This document shows, piece by piece, positions 29,969 to 39,580 of a DNA stretch of 54,034 bases. Each line of letters begins with the position of its first letter. The stretch's first letter is position 1. Source of the DNA: Gaertneriomyces semiglobifer. Lineage: Eukaryota > Chytridiomycota > Chytridiomycetes > Spizellomycetales > Spizellomycetaceae. The translations under genes and the position numbers were made by a program. The stretch is from NCBI GenBank assembly GCA_025558075.1, contig JAHLKF010000047.1:1-54034 (forward strand), given 5' to 3'. The notes under the pieces were generated by a model. It made no database searches and was not told where the DNA came from. It was given only the letters and a program-made list of their open reading frames with translations.

Positions 29969-30238
29969 TTACTGTGTCCGGTCGCACGGCGGAGAATCGT
30001 CTGGAACACGTTGGTCAACCGGGGGCGCCGCAGAACCACGCCGGCTCACAGCCTCAACAAGTGTTGTGGTGGTCGCTTTTGTTCCCTTGAAAAGAGCACC
30101 TGTGACACTAGCAGTGCGGTTCGGTGCTTTGATTCCCAAAGCTTCTGATACTCCAAGAAGGACACCCAAAACAACGGTCACAATGGTAAGCGAATCCGGT
30201 GCTTTGCAGGTCGTGGCAGGGTCACCGGAAACGTCCAT
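29969..30238 (-). CDS. Small hydrophobic protein, 89 aa
   Basis: ATG 30238 (MDVSGDPATT) is the first ATG in the frame; the frame opens upstream only with a TTG. A hydrophobic helix (SLTIVTVVLGVLLGVSEAL) spans residues about 17-36, followed by a Thr-rich and then charged tail. This fits a small membrane or membrane-active virion protein. It lies between the polymerase and the 215-aa gene, 12 nt from the latter; the left copy survives only as its last 22 codons inside the window. Confidence 0.5.
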   Translation of the reverse strand: MDVSGDPATTCKAPDSLTIVTVVLGVLLGVSEALGIKAPNRTASVTGALFKGTKATTTTLVEAVSRRGSAAPPVDQRVPDDSPPCDRTQ

Positions 30239-30280
30239 AGTAGATGTCACGTCACTTGTCAATGTAAATGTGCATATTAT

Positions 30281-33200
30281 TTAACACATATCCTCTAAAA
30301 TACTGTGTCCAAAAGGCCACAATTGTTTCATTTCTTTATCGTACACACCCTTCAACTTGTCTTGATCAAACGTGATCTTTTTGAAAAAACGCCGACTTGT
30401 CATATCACGACCCATATGATACGTAAAGGTGAATTGTGGCACATCAACGGTTCTGTCGGACAAGAGAATCTCCAAGGCGGTGTTGAAATTGAAGATTTTG
30501 TTGTGAGCCACTTTGAGAGAGACACCTTTACATTTGAAGGTAGTGTAGCCGTCGTCACCACGTAACCCATACGTCTTGGGTCCCAAACCGACAAACTCAC
30601 GAATCCCGTTATGTTTCTTTTCAAACTTGTCCACTTCCCAGTCTCCCCAGATATCACCTGCTGGTATAAAATCCTTGGGCATATCGGGTGTCTTTACATA
30701 AATGATACTGTCAGTGTCATGCATAAGAACGTTGGTATCGAGCTTGAGCATTTGCTCTAACAGTAGGAGGCGTCCGTATGCTGGAACAAAGATGGCCGCT
30801 GGTATGTAACCCTTATGGAGATCAGGTCGGCTTTTTTCCCGATTGTGTTTGTATCGGAACAACGTGTACTCGTCCAAAGCATCATAAGAGCTGACACGGT
30901 TCGTATCGTCAGCTACTGTTTGCAAGAAGCGCGACACATCTTCATCATCTTCTTCATGAACAATGACGCTCTGTTGATGGTCTACAGTCTCAGCATGCTT
31001 TCCCCAAGTACTGTTGAAAAGAATTTTGAATGTCTGTTTGACAGCTGGCATGTTTCGGAACTTGGTGGGGTCGATGTCCATTCCGAACCTTTCTAGATAC
31101 TCCTGTTTGAGTCTCTGACCTTCTTCTTCAGACCGAAGCTCCCCACTGTTGTACAATTTGAGTTTGTATAATTCGTGCAACAAACCCGACCATTTAGATG
31201 GTGCGCGCTTGTACTCGTGAAGCCGATAGACTCGAGAGATCTTGTATCCACAGGTGACCGCTTTTTGTAACTCGACCGAAGTGAAAACACCCCTGTTCAA
31301 AGGTTCCAAGGTCGCCAAACACTTGGTTTGTGTATGATCAAAGTGGACAAGGACAGGATGGTATAAATCTCTTCGAGGTGTCACATCGCAACAGATGATC
31401 CCGAAAAAGGTTTCTAGGTATTGAGGTGTGGGTTGTTCAGTGTGTTCAACAACATGAATGCGTCGATTATGAGTGTGTCTCCTCTCTTCAATATGACACC
31501 TGCATCCGTCTAACGGTCGATTGAAATGTTTGTAACAAGAATAGAAAGCGTCATCGTATATATGTATGGTAGGTGGCCCCACCGGATAATCGTTGACCAC
31601 TTGGACAAATGGATACATCGACACCACATCAATGTAGGAGATGCGCTCTCCACGTTCCCAGTCAGCATCAGAAACACGATGGTGAAACTTGCGAATGTCC
31701 GTTCGACCACCGCGGAGCGCAGCACGGTCAAAGTAATATTCTTCAGCTTCCAAGGCGCACCAGTTGTCGTATGCTGATTGAGCCACACTGTCAGGATCGT
31801 CCAGGTCGAGCTCCATCATCTTACTGTTGTATCGTAAAAACAGATTGTGGACATAACCTGCTGAGGTTGGGTGCAACCATGGGGAGATAGCAAGGTCTTC
31901 ATCGAACGCTGCCAGGTTTTCAGTACAAAGATCGTGGTATTTGCGAGCAATCTGAACCAAGACCTCCACGTCCTGTTTACAGTACTTGACTATTTCATGG
32001 CGAAAGTTCCAATCGTTGCGCCCCATCCAAGTAGCATACCAGTCGTTGAATTCCTGTAACTCGGCGGCGTCGCGACAACTGAAACTCAGGTCAAAGAAGC
32101 TCTTGTCCGGAATAGGTCCCACATAATGCTGATTTTCGGGTGTGTTAAACAGATGAGGGAAATGTCCCTTGTCAACATCCGTATTATTAGGAAAGAAATC
32201 ATTTGCCAGATCCTTCAAACGACCTTTGAAATGGAGCATGGTATCCAGAAAGATCGTATTCCCAACTTGGAGACGCATGAACTTTCCGCCGCGCAAGATC
32301 GGTTTGATGCTGGTGGCTAAGCCGGTCATCTTGATTAAAGTGTTGAACAATAACCGTGAGTCGTATCCGCTAGCATTGTGTGCAAGACAAATGTTTTTAC
32401 CTTCGTTGTGTTGAAGCATGAAATGAATAAACTCCTCTAGAGAATCCACAACACAGGTGTCGCCAACATGGTCGAAAAGGTTCCGGTAACAGACAAGATT
32501 GGGTACTTGAGTTTGTTCCGTTACGGTGTATGTTCTGACTTTACCCGTCTCTTGATCCAAGACAAAGTTCCCACCCTCATCCGATATGAAATGGAGAGAT
32601 TCCGTATCCGGCACAGGTACTAGACAACTCTCAATGTCGTATGCCCAAACCATGTACTGGTCCTTTTCACTCTGCTCACCGTGGGACAGAAACGTAGGTT
32701 TGTGTTGGGCAAAATCTTTCCATATGGTACATCGGTGCGATCGTAGTTCCGTAAAATTAACGTCCAGATAGCAAAATTTGCACTTCATCACGTTACATAC
32801 ATGGCGATGTTTTGGTGAATAGGAGATGCCGCACATATCACATATTTTGTTTTCCACGAAACGTGCCATCTTACGAACGTAGGGCTCTCCAATCTCGTCG
32901 CAACAAGAATGTCCAGCGACTGCAAGAAATGTGCTGGAACATCGACTGCACCAGCTCCAGTTCTGAGCTCGTCGCATCTGACTGATAAAGGCGGGAGGCG
33001 CATCCACAGAAACATAGTGACGTTTGACTTCGTCCAAGTGAACATACACAATACGGTTGGGTAGGGCGTCATAATCATAATCTACCCCTGACCAATCATG
33101 CATTGCCATGGACTTGAGCGTGGGGATAATGAACACGATACGATAGGCAGAATAGTCAGGGTGTTTGACAAAATCCTCCAACTGGGCAATGGTCACTTCT

Positions 33201-33868
33201 TGAGACCAACCCAGTTTTGTCTGAAGTGCTGCAGCTTCACGAACCATAGGCGTGCCCCGAACTACCATCATTCTTCCCGAAGGGTATAGATCCGGGCGGG
33301 TGTAGATGAGGTGGAGCATGATCGCCACAGCGGCGCAAGCAACCGGTTGATCATTGTGATAATGGGTGGTGAGAGATGCTTGGCGAACACCTTTAACTCC
33401 ACACAGACCTCTTTTTGTTCCCGCACCAACATTCAGAGTATCGCGTGGAATGTAGTAAGAATAAGCGATGGTGTAGATGGTAACTTCGGTTTGTGAATGT
33501 ACTGCCCGTTCCAACATATCATCAAAGCGTCGATCAGTCACATGATGTAACGCTACTCCCGTTTCATTTACTGTTACCGCTGGGCCATCCACATTTCTCA
33601 GTTGTAAAAATCCATGGACGCGAGTCATGATTTGAGTTGGTGTCCAATTCGGTAGGTACGCTTGAAGCTCAGCAAATATTCGACTCCGAAAAGATATCCC
33701 AAAAAGAGCTCGAACCCGATCATTATCAATTGCTTGATCGTTACCCAAACGTATAGCACGCATCGTAATTTCGATAGGACGACCATCTCGTGCACGGCGA
33801 ACTGTCACCTCATAGGTAGGTGTCCTGGCTGCAGAAGGTTCAACCACTTGAAATGGTACTGTACTCAT
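30281..33868 (-). CDS. Protein-primed DNA polymerase B (polinton/adintovirus type)
   Basis: This 1195-aa enzyme replicates linear DNA with a terminal-protein primer. ATG 33868 (MSTVPFQVVE) is chosen over 33910 because a TATA box lies at 33931-33937. The N-terminal 300 residues include a conserved pPolB-type segment (ACAAVAIMLHLIYTRPDLYP). Cysteine/histidine clusters (CSRCSST, CDMCGISYSPKHRHVC, CKFC) follow at about 307-380. Exonuclease motifs: YDIES about 410, HNASGYDSRL about 497, YCKQDVEV about 629. Polymerase motifs: A DVVSMYP about 747, B KQTFKILFNSTWGKH about 945, C HDTDSIIY about 1050. All key residues are present and the gene is uninterrupted, so it may be functional. Confidence 0.92.
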   Translation of the reverse strand: MSTVPFQVVEPSAARTPTYEVTVRRARDGRPIEITMRAIRLGNDQAIDNDRVRALFGISFRSRIFAELQAYLPNWTPTQIMTRVHGFLQLRNVDGPAVTVNETGVALHHVTDRRFDDMLERAVHSQTEVTIYTIAYSYYIPRDTLNVGAGTKRGLCGVKGVRQASLTTHYHNDQPVACAAVAIMLHLIYTRPDLYPSGRMMVVRGTPMVREAAALQTKLGWSQEVTIAQLEDFVKHPDYSAYRIVFIIPTLKSMAMHDWSGVDYDYDALPNRIVYVHLDEVKRHYVSVDAPPAFISQMRRAQNWSWCSRCSSTFLAVAGHSCCDEIGEPYVRKMARFVENKICDMCGISYSPKHRHVCNVMKCKFCYLDVNFTELRSHRCTIWKDFAQHKPTFLSHGEQSEKDQYMVWAYDIESCLVPVPDTESLHFISDEGGNFVLDQETGKVRTYTVTEQTQVPNLVCYRNLFDHVGDTCVVDSLEEFIHFMLQHNEGKNICLAHNASGYDSRLLFNTLIKMTGLATSIKPILRGGKFMRLQVGNTIFLDTMLHFKGRLKDLANDFFPNNTDVDKGHFPHLFNTPENQHYVGPIPDKSFFDLSFSCRDAAELQEFNDWYATWMGRNDWNFRHEIVKYCKQDVEVLVQIARKYHDLCTENLAAFDEDLAISPWLHPTSAGYVHNLFLRYNSKMMELDLDDPDSVAQSAYDNWCALEAEEYYFDRAALRGGRTDIRKFHHRVSDADWERGERISYIDVVSMYPFVQVVNDYPVGPPTIHIYDDAFYSCYKHFNRPLDGCRCHIEERRHTHNRRIHVVEHTEQPTPQYLETFFGIICCDVTPRRDLYHPVLVHFDHTQTKCLATLEPLNRGVFTSVELQKAVTCGYKISRVYRLHEYKRAPSKWSGLLHELYKLKLYNSGELRSEEEGQRLKQEYLERFGMDIDPTKFRNMPAVKQTFKILFNSTWGKHAETVDHQQSVIVHEEDDEDVSRFLQTVADDTNRVSSYDALDEYTLFRYKHNREKSRPDLHKGYIPAAIFVPAYGRLLLLEQMLKLDTNVLMHDTDSIIYVKTPDMPKDFIPAGDIWGDWEVDKFEKKHNGIREFVGLGPKTYGLRGDDGYTTFKCKGVSLKVAHNKIFNFNTALEILLSDRTVDVPQFTFTYHMGRDMTSRRFFKKITFDQDKLKGVYDKEMKQLWPFGHSILEDMC

Positions 33869-33930
33869 CGCTGACAATGGTGTGTATTTTCTGTTCAAAC
33901 TATGATACACACAAAATAGTCGAACATCTT

Positions 33931-33937
33931 ATTTATA
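33931..33937 (-). promoter_or_regulatory. TATA box of the polymerase gene
   Basis: TATAAAT on the minus strand, 63 nt upstream of ATG 33868. Confidence 0.5.
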
Positions 33938-33958
33938 CAAGAACTGAACCGGCGTTCA

Positions 33959-34596
33959 CTACTGAGTTCCTTGAAAACTAATCGTATCATCATTGACCAC
34001 TTGAAATGCATCCGTGGGTGGGTTGAACACGTTGACTGGGATGCTTCTGGAAGGTGCGCCCAGTCTAGGTATTAACCGCATAACAGCAACAGCTTTCGTC
34101 GGGTCGATGGTGAGTACTGACGCGGTAGGGTTCGAATGGTGATATGGAGACTTTGCACTTCACTTGTACCGACACAACCGTTGGTGTTGGTTTCATGAGT
34201 AAACGTCTGAAGCACGACCGAATGGGACACATCGGCCACATGCTCGATCTGAACTGTCATACCGCGTGGTACGTGAAACTCCAGACCGAGCGGGATCTCC
34301 GCGAAAGAGTAGGGTGTCATATGGAATGGTTCAGGAAAGTTTGTCGGGACAAAGAGTAGGAAGGTGTTCATGCGGTTGTGTTGTCGTAAGGGCCAATGGC
34401 ACACGGTCAGATTCCGGACGTTGACAATCAAGGGGCAGATTTGATCCATTGCAGGGTACAGATATAGGAGAAGTTGGTCTTCACGCACTTCAGGAACGTT
34501 CTCGAAAGTTTCGCTACCTAAGAGTTCAAAGAACCGCGCACGCTCGTACTCGCCAATGACAAGGGTCAAGTCCTCTACGTTAGCAGGGCGAACCAT
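33959..34596 (-). CDS. Unknown element protein, ~212 aa, one-base frameshift
   Basis: ATG 34596 (MVRPANVEDLTLVIGEYE) opens a frame that stops at 34072, but a protein-like continuation (ASVLTIDPTKAVAVMRLIPR; VFNPPTDAFQVVNDDTISF) follows in the next frame to the TAG at 33959. One base is missing in the AAA run near 34152-34154; with it the length is 213 codons. The β-strand-rich composition suggests a jelly-roll or capsid-associated protein, but no family was recognised. It lies directly upstream of the polymerase in the same direction. Confidence 0.5.
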
Positions 34597-34670
34597 CTTG
34601 TATTGAATTTATGGAGTTTTTACAACCGTATGGGTGAGCAAAAGAGGGTTCCAGAGAAAGGGGATGCCTA

Positions 34671-34922
34671 CTATCTCATCTGCACACCCCGTCGTTTTTG
34701 AGTCTGAGGTCCAACACCAGTGTACATCGTCGCCTTCCCCATCATTCCGCTCCCGACAGATGGCGGTCGTGGGACTTTCATTGAAATGTCGTACCAGTCT
34801 GCCGAGTGGGTGGCGACGCTGCCACGGCTGGTGCCACGACTCTCCCAAAGAGCACCAAGTTGTCGTCGCTGTCGACGATACCGAGGCCGACGCGTTACTC
34901 GAAGGTTCTTTCGCCTGAACAT
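34671..34922 (-). CDS. Small basic core-like protein, 83 aa
   Basis: ATG 34922 begins MFRRKNLRVTRRPRYRRQRR, a strongly Arg-rich N-terminus, followed by Gly/Ser-rich sequence and GVQMR at the C-terminus. Arg-rich small proteins of this kind package DNA inside virions of related viruses (adenovirus core proteins are the known analogue). Longer frames extend upstream but have no supporting features. Confidence 0.45.
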   Translation of the reverse strand: MFRRKNLRVTRRPRYRRQRRQLGALWESRGTSRGSVATHSADWYDISMKVPRPPSVGSGMMGKATMYTGVGPQTQKRRGVQMR

Positions 34923-35114
34923 GTCTTGAACCGCCCCTGGCAACATTGTGCATGAAAGAAAAACGAGACAATGTGAGCATCCGTGCTTTTTTCCGAACGG
35001 TTGAACATCAGGTCGTACCAATTTTGTTCTTTTGAGTTCTATACACTTCCACTGATATTGTCGACTCTCATAGAGTAGTATGCTCACTATTTTACATTGT
35101 TTCACGGATTGGAA

Positions 35115-35121
35115 TATAAAA
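35115..35121 (+). promoter_or_regulatory. TATA box upstream of the SSB-like gene
   Basis: TATAAAA lies 140 nt before ATG 35261; the leader between them contains an (ACA)n stretch at about 35203-35227. The 34923-35260 region is a divergent promoter region. Confidence 0.4.
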
Positions 35122-35260
35122 CGGCGAAAGGTTCTCTGTGCCCCCAGAAGTTTTTTCTAGCAAACAACCTTAACCATCAAGAACCCCAGGGTCCCGACAA
35201 GAGCAACAACAACAACAACAACAACATCAACGTGAGTAATTCTATTTCCCCATTTGGAAA

Positions 35261-35845
35261 ATGACTGTTACGACCTTCACACCATCGGCCCTGCTGGAGA
35301 ACAACCCTGACACCGCATTTCAATGTGTGACACTCAGTAATCCCAATGCACCTAATCTGATGTTTACCAACCTGACTGTGCGTCCATTATTGCTCGAGTT
35401 AGTGGGACAACTTGCCACAAACACCATCAACACGGATAATTGGGGCAACCACACGTTCGGTATCACCGTTAGTGCTCAAGACCTGGGTGCTTTGCAAACT
35501 CTCTTTGAACGTCTTGAAGGTTGTGTTACGGACAAAGATGCTGTGGCGTTCCATAGCGAAGATAAGGAGAAAGGCTGGAACGGATGTCTCTTTGACCCCA
35601 CTGAGACGACACCACGTATCTATGTCAAAATGACCACTGACACGACAAAGAAGTACTTCAAAGCCAAGAGCAACATCAAACTTGTGCCTGGTGCACCGCC
35701 TAAAACCCTTTGTGCTGGTATCCCGATGGTAGTTCACTGTAGTGTTGGGGGTTGGTTCAACAAGGGCATGAAACGCTTTGGAATGAACTTTGCAGCCACA
35801 AACGTTGTGTTCCCAGGTCTCGAGGATGAGAAGAAGGAGGAATGA
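35261..35845 (+). CDS. Putative single-stranded DNA-binding protein, 194 aa
   Basis: The frame starts at ATG 35261 (MTVTTFTPSALLENNP). It is rich in β-strand patterns with TPRIYVKMTTDTTKKYF, a basic middle, and a closing KRFGMNFAATNVVF block, then an acidic tail (LEDEKKEE). A β-rich body, aromatic residues and an acidic C-terminal tail resemble viral and T7 gp2.5-like SSB proteins. The match is by architecture only. It lies next to the ATPase and polymerase in the same element. Confidence 0.35.
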   Translation: MTVTTFTPSALLENNPDTAFQCVTLSNPNAPNLMFTNLTVRPLLLELVGQLATNTINTDNWGNHTFGITVSAQDLGALQTLFERLEGCVTDKDAVAFHSEDKEKGWNGCLFDPTETTPRIYVKMTTDTTKKYFKAKSNIKLVPGAPPKTLCAGIPMVVHCSVGGWFNKGMKRFGMNFAATNVVFPGLEDEKKEE

Positions 35846-35987
35846 CTTAGAACGCGCCAGACTAGATGTGAGGGTTGTCAGAACGGTTGGCCGTCACAGA
35901 GAGACCACGCGTGTTGTAACAGTGATTTACTTGTCATGGAATAAAAATTCATTTACTCTAAAGATTAAACTGTATTGCCTTTTCCGA

Positions 35988-36939
35988 TTAATTATCCAGA
36001 AAGATGTACTGATCAAAATTCTTCATAACACGGAGTTTTTTCGGCTTCTTGTAGTTGATGTACATAAAATCGTAGTCCTGTTCTGTGCAGTACCTATATG
36101 CTTGCATCCACACATCCCAAGTCATTCCGCAAGTGTTCTCTTCATAAAGCGCTTTCAACTCGGATTCATTTGTCACTTCAAAAAGAATCAAAGCGGTAAG
36201 GTTTACCCGCACGGTTTTGGGGATCTAGTAACACAAGTGTTGATATACTATATCGTCGGAGTTAGGTAATCAAAAACACGCTCGTGTTTTGCTTACCTCC
36301 CGGTACGCTTGGGAGACCAAAAGCAAACTGGCAGACGCGTGTCGATGATTCGTGTTCAGCATTTTAAACACACTCTGTCGCTTATTGCTGAATAAGGTAC
36401 TACCTACAAGATCATCAAAAATGATCAACCAACGGTTTGCGAGGTGTTTGGTTCCTCCCAACCCTTCTATTTCTTTGATCATGTCCCGCTGCTCTGTAAG
36501 CATGTCATCCAACGTGGACTTATCGTATTCGCTGATAAAGTGACTGTCTGATATATGCGGGTTGAAAGGTTTGTTACCCTGATCGATGATACTGGGTCTT
36601 CCCACCACCGGATTTTACTCTGCCCCTTCTTCTTTAGAAATTTGACGAGTTGTGTATTTTCGGCTAATAACGGTAAACGGCGGACTGTTTCCCACTTTTC
36701 GTCACAGTGCAACGTTGGGCTGAAGACCGTGATAACGTGGAAGTAGCCCTGATAGAATTTGAGGATGTTGCAGATAAGCGTTGTTTTCCCACTCCTTTTC
36801 GGTGCAATCAGTCCGGCTGTAAATTCGTGATACGGAAAACATCGTCGCCGATGGGTGGAGGAGGGTGATGCGCTGTTACAGGCAGCGGAATGGGCCGCAC
36901 CTGTAACTCTTGACGGTTTGAGTGTTTCCGCGGTGCCAT
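35988..36939 (-). CDS. FtsK/HerA-type genome-packaging ATPase with two introns
   Basis: Exons on the minus strand are 36939-36619, 36547-36297 and 36224-35988. ATG 36939 gives MAPRKHSNRQELQV. The Walker A motif is APKRSGKTTL, Walker B is NRWLIIFDDL, and the C-terminal part continues LLLVSQAYRE to IPKTVRVNLTALILFEV, the usual order in polinton-like ATPases. One base is missing in the four-T run at 36836-36839; with it the exons sum to 810 nt (269 aa), the normal size. The enzyme pumps DNA into capsids. Introns imply nuclear transcription and splicing. Confidence 0.82.
36225..36296 (-). other. ATPase intron 2 (72 nt)
   Basis: The donor is GTAAGC, a branch-like CTAAC lies inside, and the acceptor is GTTACTAG. 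Removing it joins SQAYRE to IPKTVRVN, restoring a conserved stretch of packaging ATPases. Confidence 0.8.
36548..36618 (-). other. ATPase intron 1 (71 nt)
   Basis: The donor is GTAAAA and the acceptor ATATATCAG. Removing it joins FLKKKGQ to SHFISEYDKS in frame; without it the two ATPase halves are out of frame. Confidence 0.65.
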
Positions 36940-37044
36940 GGACTAATCAATGTTTCGTGTTTCTCGTGTTTTTTGTTGTCACCAGGTGTTGTGATCGATC
37001 GGGGTTGCCGGTACACTCCTACCTTCATACTAAAAACGAATGGC

Positions 37045-37051
37045 TATAAAA
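37045..37051 (+). promoter_or_regulatory. TATA box upstream of the HNH gene
   Basis: TATAAAA followed by GGG lies 59-65 nt before ATG 37110. Confidence 0.45.
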
Positions 37052-37109
37052 GGGTCCTGTCCTATCCCTTTTTTCCTCTACCTACAGCTTATCATTTTCT
37101 CACGACATC

Positions 37110-38945
37110 ATGCCACGTGTTCCATTACCCCCGCAATGTTACCGTGTTGGACAAGACAATGTTCCCATACCATCACATCCCATGTGATGTTGTCTATCGC
37201 GAACGTGTTTCAAAGGATTTCAAGACGTATTCAACGATAACAACTTTTACCGTCTTTATGAAAACGGAAACACGTTTCAAAGTGCCTACAACCATCATTC
37301 AGCAAGCACCATGGGTGGATGATGTAAGCGACGTTGAAACCGTTGTGGTATCGGACGATGACGAAGAGCCAAGTATGATCAATACATTAACGACGCCAGC
37401 GCCAGAACCGACAAACCGACATGTTCAAATAAATTCATTACCTGAAGTTCGGGTCTTTACACATAACACAGAAAGTGTGCCCCGATCCCTTGTTCGCTCA
37501 ACGTTAAGGGCAGGCCTTGAAATCGGCGCTACGTTGCCCTCGCAACGTATCAAGATCTCCTTCGCCAGTTACAACCAATACGGTCACATCCCCTGCAAGC
37601 CAACCATCATGTACCGCTACAGTTTCGCAGAGAACTGAAGAAACGGTATGCTCCTTGGAACTACCATCGTATGATGAGTCAGAAGCAAGGTCGTTGGAGC
37701 AGCCTTCACAAGGTGAGGAACCATGGTTACCGATGCCGGACCTCACTATGTATAAGGACCCTGCGGAGGCAGAAAGGGTGCGTCAAAAATACGAGGCGAT
37801 CAATGCCACCGCAAAAGGGAAACAACGTGTACCACAAAGGTCGCCACCCCCTCCTGTAACCCCCTTAACGAACCGATGGATGTTTTTGCAGAAAAACAGG
37901 GAATATATCAACCACAAGAGGATGCATATCGTAGGAAGCAGTCGACCCGCTTGGTCCAAACGTTATCGCCAAGATCCACCTTCCCAGTCCGATGTGGTAA
38001 CCACGGATCATATGATATTGACGGTACGATTACAGTAATCAACACAAGTGACATGGATATTGATGGTGCTGCCGCCGCAACGACAGCAACAACAACAGAA
38101 ACGGTAGAAGAAGAAGAAGAAGAGGAAGATTGGGAAGAGATCTATGGCAAAGCATCAGAGTGGGCAAATTCGCAACCCTTACAGGATGAAGTAGAAGAAG
38201 CTGATGTGCCCACACAACCGGTCTCGGAAGAAGACGATGAACTATCCGTGCCTAACGCTACAGCGACTGTGGCTATAGATGCCACACAGTACACCACCTG
38301 TACCCCGTTCCAATCCCTTGAGTCTGGGTTTGGTAATGACCCACGCTATAACCCGTCATTACGTATGCGTTCAAAATCGGTACATATCTTTGAATCCTCT
38401 ACGCACCAACCCCTTCAACCACCCAAGATCTACGCCGATGCACAGGAGTGTGCTGACGCTTACCAAACAACCGTTCAAGCCGTACTGCGATCTTGTCTAG
38501 AGAAAGTCAACATCGGGAAGGGTCATTATGCGCAGTTCTTTGATACCGACCACACGCACGAAATCTGGAAAGAGCATCCGGATTTTCCAGGATACTTTTT
38601 CTCTAGCCGGGGTGCTGTCCTTGGAAAAGTAAGAAAATTTTGGCGCAGCGTGCAAAGGAAGGTTACCGAACGGTAACCCTAAGGCACGAGGGTCAAAACA
38701 AAAGTGTTTACGTGCATCGGGCTCTTTATCGGTGTTTTTTCCCACATGTCAATATTGACAACCTGACCATCAACCACGACAACATGCAAAAGCACGATAA
38801 CCGTATTGGTAACCTAACACCGATGACACAGCGGGAAAACAATGAACATGCTAGGAGCATGCTCGCACGCATACGTCGACATCGAAAAGCATCCTTACAT
38901 CAACGACCGGACTTGATGATCCAAGTCTCCCTGGTTCTCAGATAG
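37110..38945 (+). pseudogene. HNH endonuclease gene with long disordered N-terminus, frameshifted
   Basis: From ATG 37110 (MPRVPLPPQCYRVGQDNV) protein-like sequence moves between frames several times: DVSDVETVVVSDDDEEP, then SLELPSYDESEARSLEQP, then an acidic run (EEEEEEEDWEEIYG), then a C-terminal endonuclease. The last part has a NUMOD4-like strand (EIWKEHPDFPGYFF) and an HNH core (VYVHRALYRCFFP; NLTINHDNMQKHDNRIGNL). The HNH half needs one base added near 38624-38640. Several breaks make it either decayed or badly resolved in the assembly. It is a second HNH gene, besides the one in the left arm. Confidence 0.6.
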
Positions 38946-38954
38946 TGTCCTTCT

Positions 38955-39266
38955 TTACGAATGGATTTTCATATGATAGTGGGCAACAATGACAGTTGTA
39001 GCTTTTATTATAGAATCATTACATAACTTGAAGCGTTTAGCACTTGAACCTGGCCCCATTGACATCGTAACTGGTAAAGTCCTTTTGTTTCGGTTGTTTA
39101 CAAAGTCGTAACGGGCCAAACTCGCCTCGCGTTCCACTAAAACTCCCAAGGTGACGCACCAAGCAATACCGTTTAAATCCACCTCCATACCCGTATCTCC
39201 GTATTTCAGTTGAAGGTCAACAGCTTGCACATTTCCAGCGCTCGTTGTCACAGTGCAGACCGACAT
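38955..39266 (-). CDS. Unknown element protein, 103 aa, starting inside a palindrome
   Basis: ATG 39266 (MSVCTVTTSAGNVQAVD) lies in the left half of the 54-bp palindrome. The protein contains LQLKYGDTGMEVDLNGIAWC and a basic C-terminal part. Upstream codons in the same frame come from the repeat array and are unlikely to be coding. It is the last gene on this side of the polinton-like element. Confidence 0.4.
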   Translation of the reverse strand: MSVCTVTTSAGNVQAVDLQLKYGDTGMEVDLNGIAWCVTLGVLVEREASLARYDFVNNRNKRTLPVTMSMGPGSSAKRFKLCNDSIIKATTVIVAHYHMKIHS

Positions 39267-39298
39267 TGCATATGCAATGTCGGTCTGCACTGTGACAA
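39245..39298. repeat. Perfect 54-bp palindrome
   Basis: The two 27-base halves are exact reverse complements with no spacer, centred between 39271 and 39272 (TTGCATATGCAA). The flanking sequence includes the first codons of the gene 38955-39266 and the start of the GACATTG array. Confidence 0.9.
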
Positions 39299-39580
39299 TG
39301 GACATTGTTGAGTCATATGGACATTGCTGACTGACAATGGACATTGCTGGCTCAAAATGGACATTGTTGAAATCTGGGTTAATTTCGCATATTCTTTGCA
39401 CTGACATTCTCAACCCGAAATGGACATTGCTGGTTCAAAATGGACATTGCTGAAATCTGGGTTAATTTCGCATATTCTTTGCACTGACATTCTCAACCCG
39501 AAATGGACATTGCTGAAATCTGGGTTAATTTCGCATATTCTTGCACTGACATTCTCAACCCGCGACCATTCTGGACATTG
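39299..39580. repeat. Iteron-like array of TGGACATTG
   Basis: TGGACATTG starts at 39299, 39318, 39338, 39358, 39421, 39441, 39504 and 39572. The spacing is about 20 bp in the first four, then alternates about 63 and 20 bp because a larger ~62-bp unit (AAATCTGGGTTAATTTCGCA onward) is repeated three times. The same GACATTG core forms the middle of the palindrome. Confidence 0.85.

Larger units (their letters stand above)
25430..30038. repeat. Right arm of long inverted repeat
   Basis: This is the reverse-complement partner of 1-5757. It has the same gene set but intact versions of the F-box-like and 400-aa genes, and it lacks the HNH insertion. One extra leader repeat unit is present in the copia part. 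Matching stops inside gag near 25430. Confidence 0.9.

Noticed and set aside
36836..36839. Programmed -1 frameshifting in the ATPase
   Set aside because: No canonical slippery heptamer was seen, and the same one-base defect occurs in unrelated genes, which points to deletions or consensus errors.
38955..39413. Longer 152-aa start for the last gene of the polymerase element
   Set aside because: The extra N-terminal codons are made of the palindrome and GACATTG repeats, so the inner ATG at 39266 is preferred.
39299..39580. CRISPR-like array
   Set aside because: The repeats are 9-bp cores and ~62-bp tandem units without unique spacers, and the genome is eukaryotic.
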